A stretch of DNA of 63,566 bases from Chloroflexota bacterium (GCA_016866215.1 VGNE01000016.1:1-63566); one strand, 5' to 3'; numbered from the stretch's first letter, positions 41,838 to 50,929 are shown. Notes: a model not told the origin generated them from the sequence alone. Numbers and translations are program-made.

Positions 41838-42660
41838 GGGGTTCTTGTGAAGGATAATTGGTGATAAACAATTCCTTTCCCTTAGCCGCATTATTTTGTT
41901 TGTAATTATTCATACCGTATTGAAGTTCCCATTCATACAAATTCGCATAGGAAAAATTCTGTCGTATTTCCGCTGAATCATCGTAGGTAATCAGCCAAGG
42001 GTGTTGACATTTTTTCATGTCATCCGCAAATTGTTTGTGATCAAACCCCAGGTGTAAATCTCCGTTCTTTCCATACAACCGTGATTTTGTAGCGACCAAA
42101 TACGGCGGATCTAAAAAAACAAACACATTATTTCCTGGCTCCAGAATTACATCCCTATAGCCCAGATTGGTTATTTTGACATTTTGCAGCAAAGGCTCGA
42201 GTGATAAAAGGCGGCTAATTGACGAATGTGTAAATCTTGAATGATAAGCCAACTCCGAGTACCCGCCTGAGTCAACGGTGCCGGAAAAAGTAATCCTATT
42301 TAATATAAAAAAACGCAGCGCCCTGTCAAAATCCGATAAATTCTCTTTTAAACTGCCTCTGAATTCATCAAATAATCCCCTCCCATTGTTTGTTTCATTT
42401 TTTATTTTTGTAATCCTGCCAGCCAGCTCTCCCGTATTGGCCTGGGCAATTTTCCAGAAACAATACAGATCATAATTCAAGTCGTTAATCCAGACTTTAA
42501 CCGCAGGAAATTTTTGTCTTATATTTATAAATACAGAACCGCCGCCCACGAAAGGTTCCCGCAATTCCGAAAAGGATTCCGGTAATTGCTCCAGTATTTT
42601 TGGAATGGCTCTGGATTTTCCACCGGGGTAACGCAAAGGGCTTTTGAGTTTGCTCATCAT
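41830..42660 (-). CDS. Dam-type (D12 class) adenine-N6 DNA methyltransferase
   Basis: 276 residues. SAM-binding REPFVGGGSVF (motif I), catalytic DPPY in VFVFLDPPYLV (motif IV), and the N-terminal KSPLRYPGGKSRAI typical of the Dam/DpnM/EcoRV-methylase group. ATGA overlap with the upstream putative nuclease gene indicates a restriction-modification pair. The recognition site cannot be read. AT-richer than its neighbours. Confidence 0.92.
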   Translation of the reverse strand: MMSKLKSPLRYPGGKSRAIPKILEQLPESFSELREPFVGGGSVFINIRQKFPAVKVWINDLNYDLYCFWKIAQANTGELAGRITKIKNETNNGRGLFDEFRGSLKENLSDFDRALRFFILNRITFSGTVDSGGYSELAYHSRFTHSSISRLLSLEPLLQNVKITNLGYRDVILEPGNNVFVFLDPPYLVATKSRLYGKNGDLHLGFDHKQFADDMKKCQHPWLITYDDSAEIRQNFSYANLYEWELQYGMNNYKQNNAAKGKELFITNYPSQEPLT

Positions 42661-43223
42661 GAGTTGCCTATCACAGGCAGGTTTTCAGCATAAACGACCT
42701 TCTTGCTTCCTTTTAGCCGGTCAAGTTTAGGTTCTCCAAAGGTCAGTTCTTTAATTTGATAAGGTGGATAAACAGCGCATAGACGGGTTGTCTCATTGAA
42801 TTGGACAAAACACACCCAGGCCTCCAAATGGTTCAGGATTGGGTCTTTGCGATTATTTCCTGCCTGGAAAGTCCATGATAATCCAAAATTTTTGGCTAAG
42901 GATGCCGCTTGTGTCTTAACGGCCAGCCCCCGACCATCAATGTACAAATCGCTGCCCCATGATTTCTGTTTCTCTTTATAAATTTGGTAATCGGGTCCCT
43001 GGACCTGCCGACCCAATTTCTCAAAAACAATTCTGACAGCTTCCTCCCCGATCTTGCTGACATAATGATCTTTTTCAATTTTCTGCACATTGAATTGATT
43101 CGTATCCCGATAGCCACTCCCAGGAGAACCAACTGTGGGAGTAACTTGTCTGGCGAAGCCTTTTGCTTTAACAACTAAACTCACGTCGATCGCTATTGTT
43201 TGAACATTTACAAAATATCGCAT
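42657..43223 (-). CDS. Putative type II restriction endonuclease
   Basis: 188 residues, translationally coupled to the Dam-type methyltransferase. A PD-(D/E)xK-like core is visible in the WGSDLYIDGRGLAVKTQ segment (Asp, then V-K-T-Q with Gln in the Glu position). No other recognisable domain. The call rests on this motif plus the classic partner arrangement; a non-nuclease accessory role remains possible. Confidence 0.6.
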   Translation of the reverse strand: MRYFVNVQTIAIDVSLVVKAKGFARQVTPTVGSPGSGYRDTNQFNVQKIEKDHYVSKIGEEAVRIVFEKLGRQVQGPDYQIYKEKQKSWGSDLYIDGRGLAVKTQAASLAKNFGLSWTFQAGNNRKDPILNHLEAWVCFVQFNETTRLCAVYPPYQIKELTFGEPKLDRLKGSKKVVYAENLPVIGNS

Positions 43224-43544
43224 GCCCGTTGCCCTATGATTTAAGCCAATTCAATTACAACTCAATTATATTCAATAAATCTTTCAGTACCAGCAACCTC
43301 GCCCCCACCCGTCCTACCGCGCCGCCTCGCTTCGGGTACGATGTCCCTGAAATCCGACTGCTATAATTAAAGTGATCATTAAAAGTTTCCATGTTTTATT
43401 TTGGGGAGGTGCTCCGCGAAGCGGGCGGAGGGGGTGGTTTACTTCACCGGTCACCTGCTGTGGACGCTCGCCCAACCAAACGACATACGTGACCCCCCCC
43501 CGTTGAAAGCCGCTTGACCGCAAATACACTTCTCTTGAATCAAA
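43224..43544. other. Gene-free stretch with island repeat copy 1
   Basis: No credible gene; a 71-codon open frame here runs through repeat sequence and has no ribosome site. Bases 43455-43500 carry the island repeat (GTGGACGCTCGCCCAACC then AAACGACATACGTGAC) and a run of nine C. Direct relatives are at 44192, 44317, 45100 and 47288. Confidence 0.6.
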
Positions 43545-43928
43545 CTATTCTGTCAGCAACTTTTCTATTTCACTCAGTATTTGGGAAAACGTTGGCTCTT
43601 GCGCGGCAGATAATGTGTCGCGAGAGCCGCTATGTTTGTGATGCGGATGTGTATTGATTTCAGGATGATGAGGCGCATTGTCGTAACGGAAAATTCTTTT
43701 GCCACCCTGCATGAAAGTATACGCATAATGTACTTTGACTGGATAACCCAACTCGGTACTGACCACTTCGTAAATATCGAGATAACTTTCCTCCCAAAAT
43801 AAAACCCGACATCGGACAAGACCATTGTAGTCATCCGATGCCAGGCAGGTTACCTCACCGTGAATTTCTGCGCCCTTCACGCGGCGCAGACTGCGTTCGA
43901 TGCCCGAAAAATAATCCCCGATTTTCAT
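43545..43928 (-). CDS. TumE-type toxin (DUF6516)
   Basis: 127 residues. The middle and end match the DUF6516/TumE group: VKVHYAYTFMQGGKRIFRYDNAPHHPEI followed by THPHHKHSG, a His-rich motif likely to be the active site. The group is described as the toxin of two-gene TA systems, often on plasmids and transposons. Start overlaps the partner's stop by four bases. Confidence 0.8.
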   Translation of the reverse strand: MKIGDYFSGIERSLRRVKGAEIHGEVTCLASDDYNGLVRCRVLFWEESYLDIYEVVSTELGYPVKVHYAYTFMQGGKRIFRYDNAPHHPEINTHPHHKHSGSRDTLSAAQEPTFSQILSEIEKLLTE

Positions 43929-44155
43929 CCAGCCAGAGCCGCATCCTCTCGCATGAACTTACGAATGGGCAGGGAGGTGAGATAGAGGTGATAAATCCCA
44001 GCCCACATCATGAATTCGTCATCATCGCCCAATTTGCCGTCTGAATAACGGTGAAAAAAATCAATAGTGGAATATCCAAACTTGCGCTCATATTTTTCCA
44101 ACATGTGCGTGAGTTCGGTGAAATCTACTTTGCGGGGTTTGAGGGATTTGGTCAT
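43925..44155 (-). CDS. Antitoxin partner of the TumE-type protein
   Basis: 76 residues from the ATG at 44155 (CGAGGAACC site); the longer frame from 44284 reads through repeat DNA. Begins MTKSLKPRKVDFTELTHMLEKYERKFG, then a helix and a conserved-looking DDEFMMWAGIYHLY. No DNA-binding domain is obvious. Called from position and overlap with the toxin gene, with the antitoxin first as is usual. Confidence 0.65.
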   Translation of the reverse strand: MTKSLKPRKVDFTELTHMLEKYERKFGYSTIDFFHRYSDGKLGDDDEFMMWAGIYHLYLTSLPIRKFMREDAALAG

Positions 44156-44191
44156 GGTTGGTTCCTCGATAAAAAGTATATCACAGGATTT

Positions 44192-44452
44192 TCCTCCCTC
44201 TTGCGTGGACTCTCGCACGGCCAAATGAACATCCGTTCGCGCCCGTGAGAGAGTCCGTTGACCAAATTTTCCCGCATTATTCATCCTTCATCCTTCTGAA
44301 TTCAACCTTTTCCTCTTCCTCCCTCCCGCGTGGACTCTCGCCCAATCAAATGGACATCCGTTCGCGCCCGTGAGCCTGTTACAAAGTCCGTAGACCAAAT
44401 CCCCCGTGCCATTGACCATCCTCCCTCCCGCGTGGACCTTGCCCGGTGTCAA
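44192..44452. repeat. Island repeats, copies 2 and 3 plus a fragment
   Basis: Two copies of the block CTCCCTCYYGCGTGGACTCT with downstream ACATCCGTTCGCGCCCGTGA lie at 44192-44270 and 44317-44400; a third partial block (CTCCCTCCCGCGTGGACC) is at 44421-44438. They fill the space between the TumE-type and MazF-type systems; no gene is visible in them. Confidence 0.75.
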
Positions 44453-44455
44453 CTA

Positions 44456-44812
44456 CTAATCAATCTCGCGTGGATCTGTAATCAACTTGACCCCATCCAG
44501 AATTTGCTGTACACGTTTTTGTGATAATGTCCCAATATATTCGCCCAAATCGGATTTATCCACTGTAAAAATTTGCGAGACGATCACAACACTTAGTTTG
44601 GGTAAATTCGCTTCGCGTTCATTGAGCAAAACATTGCCTGGAGCCTCAGAGCGTTGAAGGTTGGATGTTAGCGCGCAAACGACAACCGTGTTAATACGAC
44701 TCAGATTGAAAACATTATTTTGAATCACCACATGAGGATGGAGGTAACCAGGTGCAGAACCTGTCGGTTCGCCAAGGTCAATCCAGTAAATATCCCCTTG
44801 ATTGATTACCAT
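44456..44812 (-). CDS. mazF: MazF/PemK-type mRNA interferase toxin
   Basis: 118 residues. Start MVINQGDIYWIDLGEPTGSAPGYLHPHVVIQNN is the family signature; VVVCALTSNLQRSEAPGNVLL supplies the core Thr-Ser loop, and the C-terminal IGTLSQKRVQQILDGVKLI helix is typical. It would cut mRNA at short motifs when the antitoxin is lost. Seven bases overlap the antitoxin gene. Confidence 0.93.
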   Translation of the reverse strand: MVINQGDIYWIDLGEPTGSAPGYLHPHVVIQNNVFNLSRINTVVVCALTSNLQRSEAPGNVLLNEREANLPKLSVVIVSQIFTVDKSDLGEYIGTLSQKRVQQILDGVKLITDPREID

Positions 44813-45060
44813 TCACCCTCGACGGCCTTTCGTTGTTGTTTCTTCATGCCGCGCAAACGGGCTTTCTCGATTTTATCGGGAGCATCTTGATAATTCTGAT
44901 TGATTTTCTCCAGCAAAACCTGATTCTGATAACGACGGATGTAATCTTCCAACGCCATAACGAACAGACGACTGCGCGAGACTTTCATCTCACGTGCCAT
45001 CAGATCAACCTGCTCGAAGAGGGACTTTTGTAGAGAGATAGCAGTTTTTATGTTCGACAT
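44806..45060 (-). CDS. MazE-type ribbon-helix-helix antitoxin
   Basis: 84 residues. Starts MSNIKTAISLQKSLFEQVDLMAREMKVSRSRLFVMAL, a ribbon-helix-helix DNA-binding fold, followed by a charged C-terminal tail that would wrap the toxin. Its overlap with mazF shows the pair is one TA operon, probably autoregulated. Confidence 0.88.
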   Translation of the reverse strand: MSNIKTAISLQKSLFEQVDLMAREMKVSRSRLFVMALEDYIRRYQNQVLLEKINQNYQDAPDKIEKARLRGMKKQQRKAVEGEW

Positions 45061-45099
45061 TTGTTATACCTTTGTTTATACCCGAAGTATAACACAAGT

Positions 45100-45180
45100 C
45101 ATCCTCCCTCCCGCGTGGACTCTTGCCCAACCAAACGGCATACGTGAACCCCTCGTTGACAGCCACATGACCACAGATTC
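45100..45180. repeat. Island repeat, copy 4
   Basis: CCTCCCTCCCGCGTGGACTC, then CCAACCAAACGGCATACGTGA and GTTGACAGCCACATGACCAC. It lies between the MazEF pair and the second methyltransferase, near-identical over 35 bp to copy 1 at 43458. Confidence 0.75.
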
Positions 45181-45245
45181 ACCGTCCAAGAAACAAATCA
45201 CCCAGACTTTTACATCTGGGTGATCTCATTCATTTGTTTGAAAAC

Positions 45246-46253
45246 TTATGTGTCCTTGGATTTTGCTACATAAGTTGCTTTTTTCTGCAACAAGGTGAGT
45301 TGAACAACAAAGTCAATTGGTTCAAGAGTTTTTTCTTTTGGCTTGTGACCGTTGCCATCTCCATTACCATTGCCATTTGCTTTTATCAATTTCTTCTCAG
45401 TAGAAGTTAATTGTGGCGGGAATAGTTGTGCGGCATCAACGTCTCGGATACTTTGTAGTTTTCCTAAGTAATAAGAAACATAATAGCTATTGTAAATAGA
45501 CGGCCCCACTTTCGCAAGTTTATCTTCTGCGATTGTTTTGTACATTGGGTCAAGTTCAAGTCCGATATAATGGCGGCCCAATGCTTTTGCAGCAATGGCT
45601 GTGGTGCCAGTTCCCAGGAACGGATCCAAAACAATGTCGCCAGGGTCTGTGCTCATCAAAACAATTCGCTCAAGTAAGTGGATAGGAAGTTGGCAAGGAT
45701 GTTCATCGCGCCTTACGTTGTGGCGTATACGGTGAATGTCTGTCCAAACATCACTTACCAATGCGCCGAAGGGGTGCATTTGGTCTTTTTTTCCGCCGTA
45801 ATCTTTTAGGTAATTATCACAGACACGGCATTTCTTGTGCGGCGCTCGAACTTCGTAGAACTTGAAATCTCTTGGCTGTTTTGTGTAAAACAAAACGCCG
45901 TAATGAGCAGGCAGAAGAGTTTTGCCAAGAGGATTGCTCATTGCGTCCCAAGCAATCCAGTGACGGAAATATGCCGACTCATTCAAGATAGTCGCATAAT
46001 AGGTCAACCATCTAGGAATGTTATGAACAAAAATCGAACCAGTGGGTTTTGTGACCCTTACCAACTCATCAAGCCATAATTTACACCACTCAATATATTC
46101 TTTGTCAGGGCGTTGGTCTTTGTAAGAAGTATATTTCTTCTCAAGGTTAAATGGGGGGTCGGCAAAGCACATGTCTACGCTGCCAGTTTCAATGTTTGAC
46201 AGGCTTTCGAGACAATCTCCCAATATAACTTTGTCAAGATATTTTTTTATCAT
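45246..46253 (-). CDS. Site-specific DNA methyltransferase, DpnA-like (N6A/N4C)
   Basis: 335 residues. Catalytic FADPPFNL near residue 32 precedes the SAM motif VLDPFLGTGTTAIAAKALGRHYIGLELD near 215, the beta-class order. A CRVCDNYLKDYGG insert carries a Cys pair. The C-terminus holds the low-complexity ANGNGNGDGNGHK. With the next gene upstream (22 bp) it probably forms a second restriction-modification pair. Confidence 0.9.
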   Translation of the reverse strand: MIKKYLDKVILGDCLESLSNIETGSVDMCFADPPFNLEKKYTSYKDQRPDKEYIEWCKLWLDELVRVTKPTGSIFVHNIPRWLTYYATILNESAYFRHWIAWDAMSNPLGKTLLPAHYGVLFYTKQPRDFKFYEVRAPHKKCRVCDNYLKDYGGKKDQMHPFGALVSDVWTDIHRIRHNVRRDEHPCQLPIHLLERIVLMSTDPGDIVLDPFLGTGTTAIAAKALGRHYIGLELDPMYKTIAEDKLAKVGPSIYNSYYVSYYLGKLQSIRDVDAAQLFPPQLTSTEKKLIKANGNGNGDGNGHKPKEKTLEPIDFVVQLTLLQKKATYVAKSKDT

Positions 46254-46275
46254 GGTGATACCTTTAACTCACAGT

Positions 46276-47214
46276 CTATTTCCTGAAAAATTTCTTTGGG
46301 ACATGATTCAAAACAATGGGCTCAAGCTGGCCAAGCGTTTGTATATTAAGACAGTAGTGACAGCCTTCATATATCTTACGCAGGTCGGAGCGACGAGCGA
46401 GCCAGCCTGCACCATCTACAACGTTGACGAAAACCCTTTGATTGTTTGGGTAACGGACATTATCGCCAATTATTTTTTGATACATGGCTTGTTGTTCATT
46501 GGCTCTGGTAGTCTGGTTACTTGAAGTAGTCTCCATATAGGAAACCATTACCATGACGTAAGGCTCTTCAAGAGAAGGAATTGCATAGTCAATCTCTTTG
46601 CTAACAAGCCTTACTTGTCCATGTGCGTTTGGAACGCCATGCTTTTGCTGTACTTCATCAAGAATACTACGAACCTGACGTTCAACAAATGCGCCTTTTT
46701 GGTCAGTATATTCGCCTGCTAATTTCTTGCGGACAATGTTACCAATTAGGTTTTGGTCACGAATGATTTCAGACCAATTAGCGGGAAGCGAAAGTTGGTC
46801 AAGATAAAAATCTGCTACCTGTTCCGCTAATAGTTTGCTGTCTCTGCCTTCCAAAAATAATCGGGCAATTTGTTCGGCGAAGGCGTCATCTTGCTTGATT
46901 TTGGCATAAATTCTTGGTGCGCTCCATTCGGGTCCAAAATCTTGTGCGGCAAATCTCTGCGCTGTGATGATTCTCAAAAGCTTTTCCTGTGAAAGATTTG
47001 TTAGAGCGAGTAAAACTCCCAGGAAGTTTTCGTCTTTCTGCAAAAACTGTTTCAGGCTTTGAGCAGGGTCTGTGTCGGACTCGAATTTCAAAAGTCCTGT
47101 CACAATGCCACGCACACGTTCGCGCATCAATTGTTCAAGTTCAGGAATCTTTAGCAAGGGCGTACAAGTTTTGATGAAGTCGCCAAAAGATGGTTTTGCA
47201 ATAGCCATTGCCAT
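46276..47214 (-). CDS. Putative restriction endonuclease or accessory of the second R-M pair
   Basis: 312 residues, GGAG site before the ATG. I do not recognise a family with certainty. A possible nuclease core is VSKEIDYAIPSLEEPYVMVMVSYMET (Asp, then beta strand with Ser-Tyr-Met-Glu), and the C-terminal half has RRSDLRKIYEGCHYCLNIQTL. The N-terminal 150 residues are helical. The call rests on its position directly ahead of a methyltransferase gene. Confidence 0.5.
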   Translation of the reverse strand: MAMAIAKPSFGDFIKTCTPLLKIPELEQLMRERVRGIVTGLLKFESDTDPAQSLKQFLQKDENFLGVLLALTNLSQEKLLRIITAQRFAAQDFGPEWSAPRIYAKIKQDDAFAEQIARLFLEGRDSKLLAEQVADFYLDQLSLPANWSEIIRDQNLIGNIVRKKLAGEYTDQKGAFVERQVRSILDEVQQKHGVPNAHGQVRLVSKEIDYAIPSLEEPYVMVMVSYMETTSSNQTTRANEQQAMYQKIIGDNVRYPNNQRVFVNVVDGAGWLARRSDLRKIYEGCHYCLNIQTLGQLEPIVLNHVPKKFFRK

Positions 47215-47287
47215 AAAAGTTTTCTCCTATCCCGATTATACCAACTTGTGCATTTTGGGCACATACGTATGTTCGAGTGTGCTTCCC

Positions 47288-47350
47288 CGCACCATTGACC
47301 ATCACCCCTCCCGCGTGGGCAGTCGTTTAATCAAAACAGCATCTGTGACA
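47288..47350. repeat. Island repeat, copy 5 (diverged)
   Basis: ACCATTGACCATCACCCCTC then CCGCGTGGGCAGTCG and ATCAAAACAGCATCTGTGAC resemble copies 3 and 4. It marks the gap between the second R-M pair and the Mrr-like gene. Confidence 0.55.
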
Positions 47351-47481
47351 ATACCTGTTGGCGGTCGCTTCGTCGCAATCTCAATCCTTATTCTGTTCCC
47401 TCATCCAGAATTTCTTTTGGTAGCACAGAGGGATAATAATCAAGTGCTGTTAAGATCATTGTTGGTTTAATTGCTAACACA

Positions 47482-48333
47482 TTAAGCGACGGTATTCTGG
47501 GGCCACGTATTCTCTACTTCGATTACATTGATTATGTCGGTAATAATCTCAGAGTTGCCAGACAGTACAAGGTGCCCAGATATTTCATCTCTGAAACCAG
47601 AAACTTTAGTCAATGGTAGTTCACCAAAAAATAATTTCTGTATAACATCAAATTTCCCTTCTATCTTAATTTGTTCGTAATGTCCATCAATGGATTTTGC
47701 AAATGTTGGCTCTGTCGATAAATTTATTGATGTGTATGTTCCTGGATCATCAGAAATCTCTCTCTTATTCCACTTGCTCCATAGTAATAGTAGAGGTGTG
47801 CCTATTTGGCGATATTCTTGATCGTAAATCGGTACAAGTTTTGGGTTTTGCTTTGAAATTTCTTGTAAAATTTTTATTGATGAGCTTTTAACTATAAAGT
47901 TGCCTTCGCCAAGACTGCGAAAGTCGCAAACCATTGGAATAGTTACATAGCTTTTCCAATCCTTGTTTTCTGCATCAACTAATCTATATAAATTTATTCC
48001 ACTATTGGTTGCCCTCGTTTTGGCAGCTTCTGTAAAACCCTTTGCAGAAACAAGTGCTCCCTTATTTGCTTTTACATCTTCAACTAAACCTATAAATTCT
48101 TCAACGTCTTTGACGTCAACTGGATTCTTGTAGTCTTTACAATCGACAACGATTAATACGTTGAATTGCCCGATAGCCTTCTTGACGGAAATATCAATTT
48201 GTCTTTCAACGCCGGTGATGCTGCCAATAATTCTGTCGTCAAGAATTACTTCGGAATCTGGGGCAAGTGCTGATTGCACTTTATGAACTAGTTGCTCAAA
48301 TTTTTTCCATTTGGGTGTAGGTTTCTTTGCCAT
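47482..48333 (-). CDS. Mrr-like restriction endonuclease domain protein
   Basis: 283 residues. The N-terminal ~110 residues are a PD-(D/E)xK nuclease of the Mrr_cat type: ERQIDISVKK (Asp), VLIVVDCKDYKN (Asp-x-Lys), DVEEFIGLVEDVKANKGALVSAKGFTEAAKTRA. The C-terminal 150 residues are of unknown fold and may recognise the target. Mrr-type enzymes often cut methylated DNA, so it could be a type IV defence next to the two R-M pairs. Monocistronic, no partner methylase. Confidence 0.75.
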   Translation of the reverse strand: MAKKPTPKWKKFEQLVHKVQSALAPDSEVILDDRIIGSITGVERQIDISVKKAIGQFNVLIVVDCKDYKNPVDVKDVEEFIGLVEDVKANKGALVSAKGFTEAAKTRATNSGINLYRLVDAENKDWKSYVTIPMVCDFRSLGEGNFIVKSSSIKILQEISKQNPKLVPIYDQEYRQIGTPLLLLWSKWNKREISDDPGTYTSINLSTEPTFAKSIDGHYEQIKIEGKFDVIQKLFFGELPLTKVSGFRDEISGHLVLSGNSEIITDIINVIEVENTWPQNTVA

Positions 48334-48707
48334 TGTGCACCTTATGTAATTTTCCTTGTATTCATGTTACTTGTCTCAATTATTCATCACTTTTTACACC
48401 TCCCTCTCCTCATCCTCCCTTGCCGCCTCCCCGCGTTCCATCTTCCTCCTCAATCCCTCAGGCCACGCGCTCACGTTCTCCGATTGGCACAACTATATCA
48501 GCCTTTATGGTTCATTACCGCATTCATCACTGGTTCAATAATACGCGCAAGGATCGGTCCGAGGATTGCGAGAAATAAAACATAAGCCGCCGAGATTTTT
48601 CATCTCAGCGGCATCTTTATTCTCTTCGACTCTTCGACAAGCTCAGGGCGGCGCTTTGCTCACATTATCCTGTTGTTTTTTACGGAGGAGATGCTTTACA
48701 CTTTCAA
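48334..48707. other. Gene-free stretch at the right edge of the defence island
   Basis: No complete gene. It holds a pyrimidine-rich stretch (48396-48460), a hairpin GCCGCCGAGAT/ATCTCAGCGGC at 48582-48612, and a copy of the TTCGACAAGCTCAGGGCGG repeat (48628-48655). Confidence 0.5.
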
Positions 48708-48734
48708 CATTGAACCCTTGACCTTCAACGTTTT

Positions 48735-49709
48735 TTACCTCGCCAGCACCTTTGCCATGTGATGGTACTCCATATTCACCTTGCGTTTGTTGCTGATCAC
48801 ATCCAAAAGCGGAACGAACTCCACGCCCTTGCCTTTTAGCCCGGTCATCACGCCGTGCTTGCCTTCCACAAGCGCTTCCACGGCTTTCACACCCATGCGT
48901 GATGCCAGCAGACGGTCGTATGCGGATGGGGAGCCGCCGCGTTGAATATGACCGAGAATGGTCATGCGTGTTTTGAAGCCCACATCCATGTTGTCAATTT
49001 TTTCGGCAAGATCAATTGTGCGTATGCCGGAGCCTTCAGCATTGATGATAATGGCATGTGTCTTGCCGCGTTTGTAGGCTTCTTCCACAGCCAAAGCTAC
49101 TTCATCTGCAGTGATCGGCACTTCAGGGATCAAAGCCACTTCCGCGCCGCAGACAATGGCCGCCATCACCGCGAGATAGCCGCAATTGCGTCCCATGGTT
49201 TCGATCAGGAACGCGCGCTGATGCGAGGAAGCCGTATCGCGTAATTTATCCACGGCTTCCATGATGGTATTCATGGCGGTGTCTGTGCCAATGGCGATGT
49301 TTGTGCCCCAGATGTCATTGTCAATACTGCCGGGGATGCCGATGACCTTGATCCCTTGTTGTGAAAGCGCATACGCGCCGCGCATCGAACCTTCGCCGCC
49401 GATGACGATCAACGCGTTAATGCCGGCTTCGTTCATTTTGCGGATCGCGTCACGCTGGCCGGCAGGTTCCATAAATCGTTTGCTTCGGCTGGTGAGCAGA
49501 ACTGTTCCGCCGCGTTGTAAAATTCCTCCTACATCGCGCAGTCCCAGCGGGCGGAATTCGCCGTTGATCAAGCCTTCATACCCATGTTGAATGCCGATGA
49601 CTTCCATGTTATTCGTCAACGCGGTGCGGACAACGGCGCGGATGGCCGCATTCATGCCGGGTGCATCGCCGCCGGAGGTTAATACCCCTACCGTAAATTT
49701 CTCTTCCAT
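48735..49709 (-). CDS. pfkA: 6-phosphofructokinase (ATP type)
   Basis: 324 residues from the ATG at 49709, one base after the rnz stop; the longer frame lies in rnz. Motifs: TSGGDAPGMNAAIR (nucleotide loop), GGEGSMRGA with the Gly of ATP-dependent enzymes, and PGSIDNDIWGT with the catalytic Asp. ETMGRNCGYLA and HIQRGGSPSAYDR are also conserved. Commits fructose 6-phosphate to glycolysis. Confidence 0.95.
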   Translation of the reverse strand: MEEKFTVGVLTSGGDAPGMNAAIRAVVRTALTNNMEVIGIQHGYEGLINGEFRPLGLRDVGGILQRGGTVLLTSRSKRFMEPAGQRDAIRKMNEAGINALIVIGGEGSMRGAYALSQQGIKVIGIPGSIDNDIWGTNIAIGTDTAMNTIMEAVDKLRDTASSHQRAFLIETMGRNCGYLAVMAAIVCGAEVALIPEVPITADEVALAVEEAYKRGKTHAIIINAEGSGIRTIDLAEKIDNMDVGFKTRMTILGHIQRGGSPSAYDRLLASRMGVKAVEALVEGKHGVMTGLKGKGVEFVPLLDVISNKRKVNMEYHHMAKVLAR

Positions 49710-49710
49710 C

Positions 49711-50631
49711 TTAAATTTCTTTCCTGATCTGATAGTTGTCAAAATCGCGCGCCACCACTGTTTTTGAAAAAACGGATTGCGCTTCAGCAATCACATCTTT
49801 TTCACGATAGCGGCGCGAAATATGAGTGAGAATGAGTTTTTTAACCCCCGCTTTTAAAGCAAGTTCCGCGCTCATACGCGCGGTAAGATGGGAAAACTGC
49901 TTTGCCATATCTGCTTCTTCATCGAGATATGTGGATTCGATGACAAGACCGTCCGCATCTTGACATACCTCGAGCAGGTTATCCGTCCTGCCGGCATCCC
50001 CTACAACGACGAGTTTACTGCCCCTCTCCCACGCGCCCAGCACATCGTCCGGTGTGATGCGTTTTCCGTTGGACAGGGTGATCTCCCTGCCGGCGACCAG
50101 CTCACCGCGTTCCGGTCCGAACGGCACGCCGAGTTCCTCCGCTTTTTGTGAAAGAAAAGGCCGCCGCGCTTTCTCCTCAAAAACGAATCCAAGACAATCA
50201 GGCCCGCGATGTGAGACCGAAAACGCGGTGATAGTGAAATCATTGGCTTCGAAAACAATGCCGGGTTTGATCTCTTTCAATATCAACGGCATAGGGGGCT
50301 GGTTGCCGCGCAGGACAACATCATAAAGAAGCGTGCGCACTCGCTCGAGCGTACTGCGTCCGCCGAAGATATTAAGTTCGTCTATGGATTCCCAGCGCAG
50401 GAGTGTGGAAAGTAAACCGCCCAACCCGAGGATATGATCGAGATGACCATGTGTTAATAGGATGCGCGTCAGGCGTTTAAAGCCGATGCCGGATTGAAGG
50501 ATCTGTCTTTGTGTGCCTTCGCCGCAATCAATGAGGAAGCGATATTCGTTATGAGAAACGATCAGCCCTGAAAGCCCGCGCTTTGCAGATGGCGCGGAAG
50601 CAGATGTGCCAAGAAAAAGTATTTCAAACAA
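49711..50631 (-). CDS. rnz: Ribonuclease Z
   Basis: 306 residues. Metallo-beta-lactamase fold with zinc motif LTHGHLDHILGLGG, later ligands in SVSHRGPDC, VVGDAGRTD and LTHISRRY. It matures tRNA 3' ends. FLGTSASAPSAKRGLSG is the usual start. Overlaps pfkA by nothing, with one base between stop and start, so the two are coupled. Confidence 0.94.
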   Translation of the reverse strand: MFEILFLGTSASAPSAKRGLSGLIVSHNEYRFLIDCGEGTQRQILQSGIGFKRLTRILLTHGHLDHILGLGGLLSTLLRWESIDELNIFGGRSTLERVRTLLYDVVLRGNQPPMPLILKEIKPGIVFEANDFTITAFSVSHRGPDCLGFVFEEKARRPFLSQKAEELGVPFGPERGELVAGREITLSNGKRITPDDVLGAWERGSKLVVVGDAGRTDNLLEVCQDADGLVIESTYLDEEADMAKQFSHLTARMSAELALKAGVKKLILTHISRRYREKDVIAEAQSVFSKTVVARDFDNYQIRKEI

Positions 50632-50654
50632 GGTTGAGTCCTTACGATAAAACT

Positions 50655-50929
50655 AGCAGTATACAGGCTAAGCCGCCGTCCTCGGCGGCGTTTTCAGTGC
50701 AAATCTTGCGCCGAGGACGGCGCAAGGAGCAATCAAGTTAATTTTCTCAAAAGCCCTGCAATTGTACCTTAAAGGAAACAGACCATTAGTGCTATAATCT
50801 TTTTGAAATTACGAATTACGTGCCAGTAGATAAGTAAAAAGGTAGACAGGTAAAGAACGTAACGCCCAATTTCCAATACCTATTCCCTAATCCCTTATTT
50901 CTAATCCCTATTCCCTAATTTTTTACTAC
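50655..50929. other. Intergenic region with palindrome and short-unit repeats ahead of ftsK
   Basis: Contains the GC-rich inverted pair CGCCGTCCTCGGCG / CGCCGAGGACGGCG (within 50664-50720), a TATAAT box at 50793-50798 without a clear -35, then AATTACGAATTACG, GTAGACAGGTAAAG and several CCCTAATCCC / CCCTATTCCC units right up to the ftsK start. No gene visible. Confidence 0.6.

Noticed and set aside
43455-47350. CRISPR array in the defence island
   Set aside because: The repeats are 35-80 bp, degenerate and hundreds to thousands of bases apart, with genes between; no regular spacers.
48505-48600. Minus-strand frame giving a hydrophobic peptide (FLAILGPILARIIEPVMNAV)
   Set aside because: About 33 codons with no start or ribosome site and a stop just ahead. 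It might be a membrane-protein remnant, but cannot be supported.
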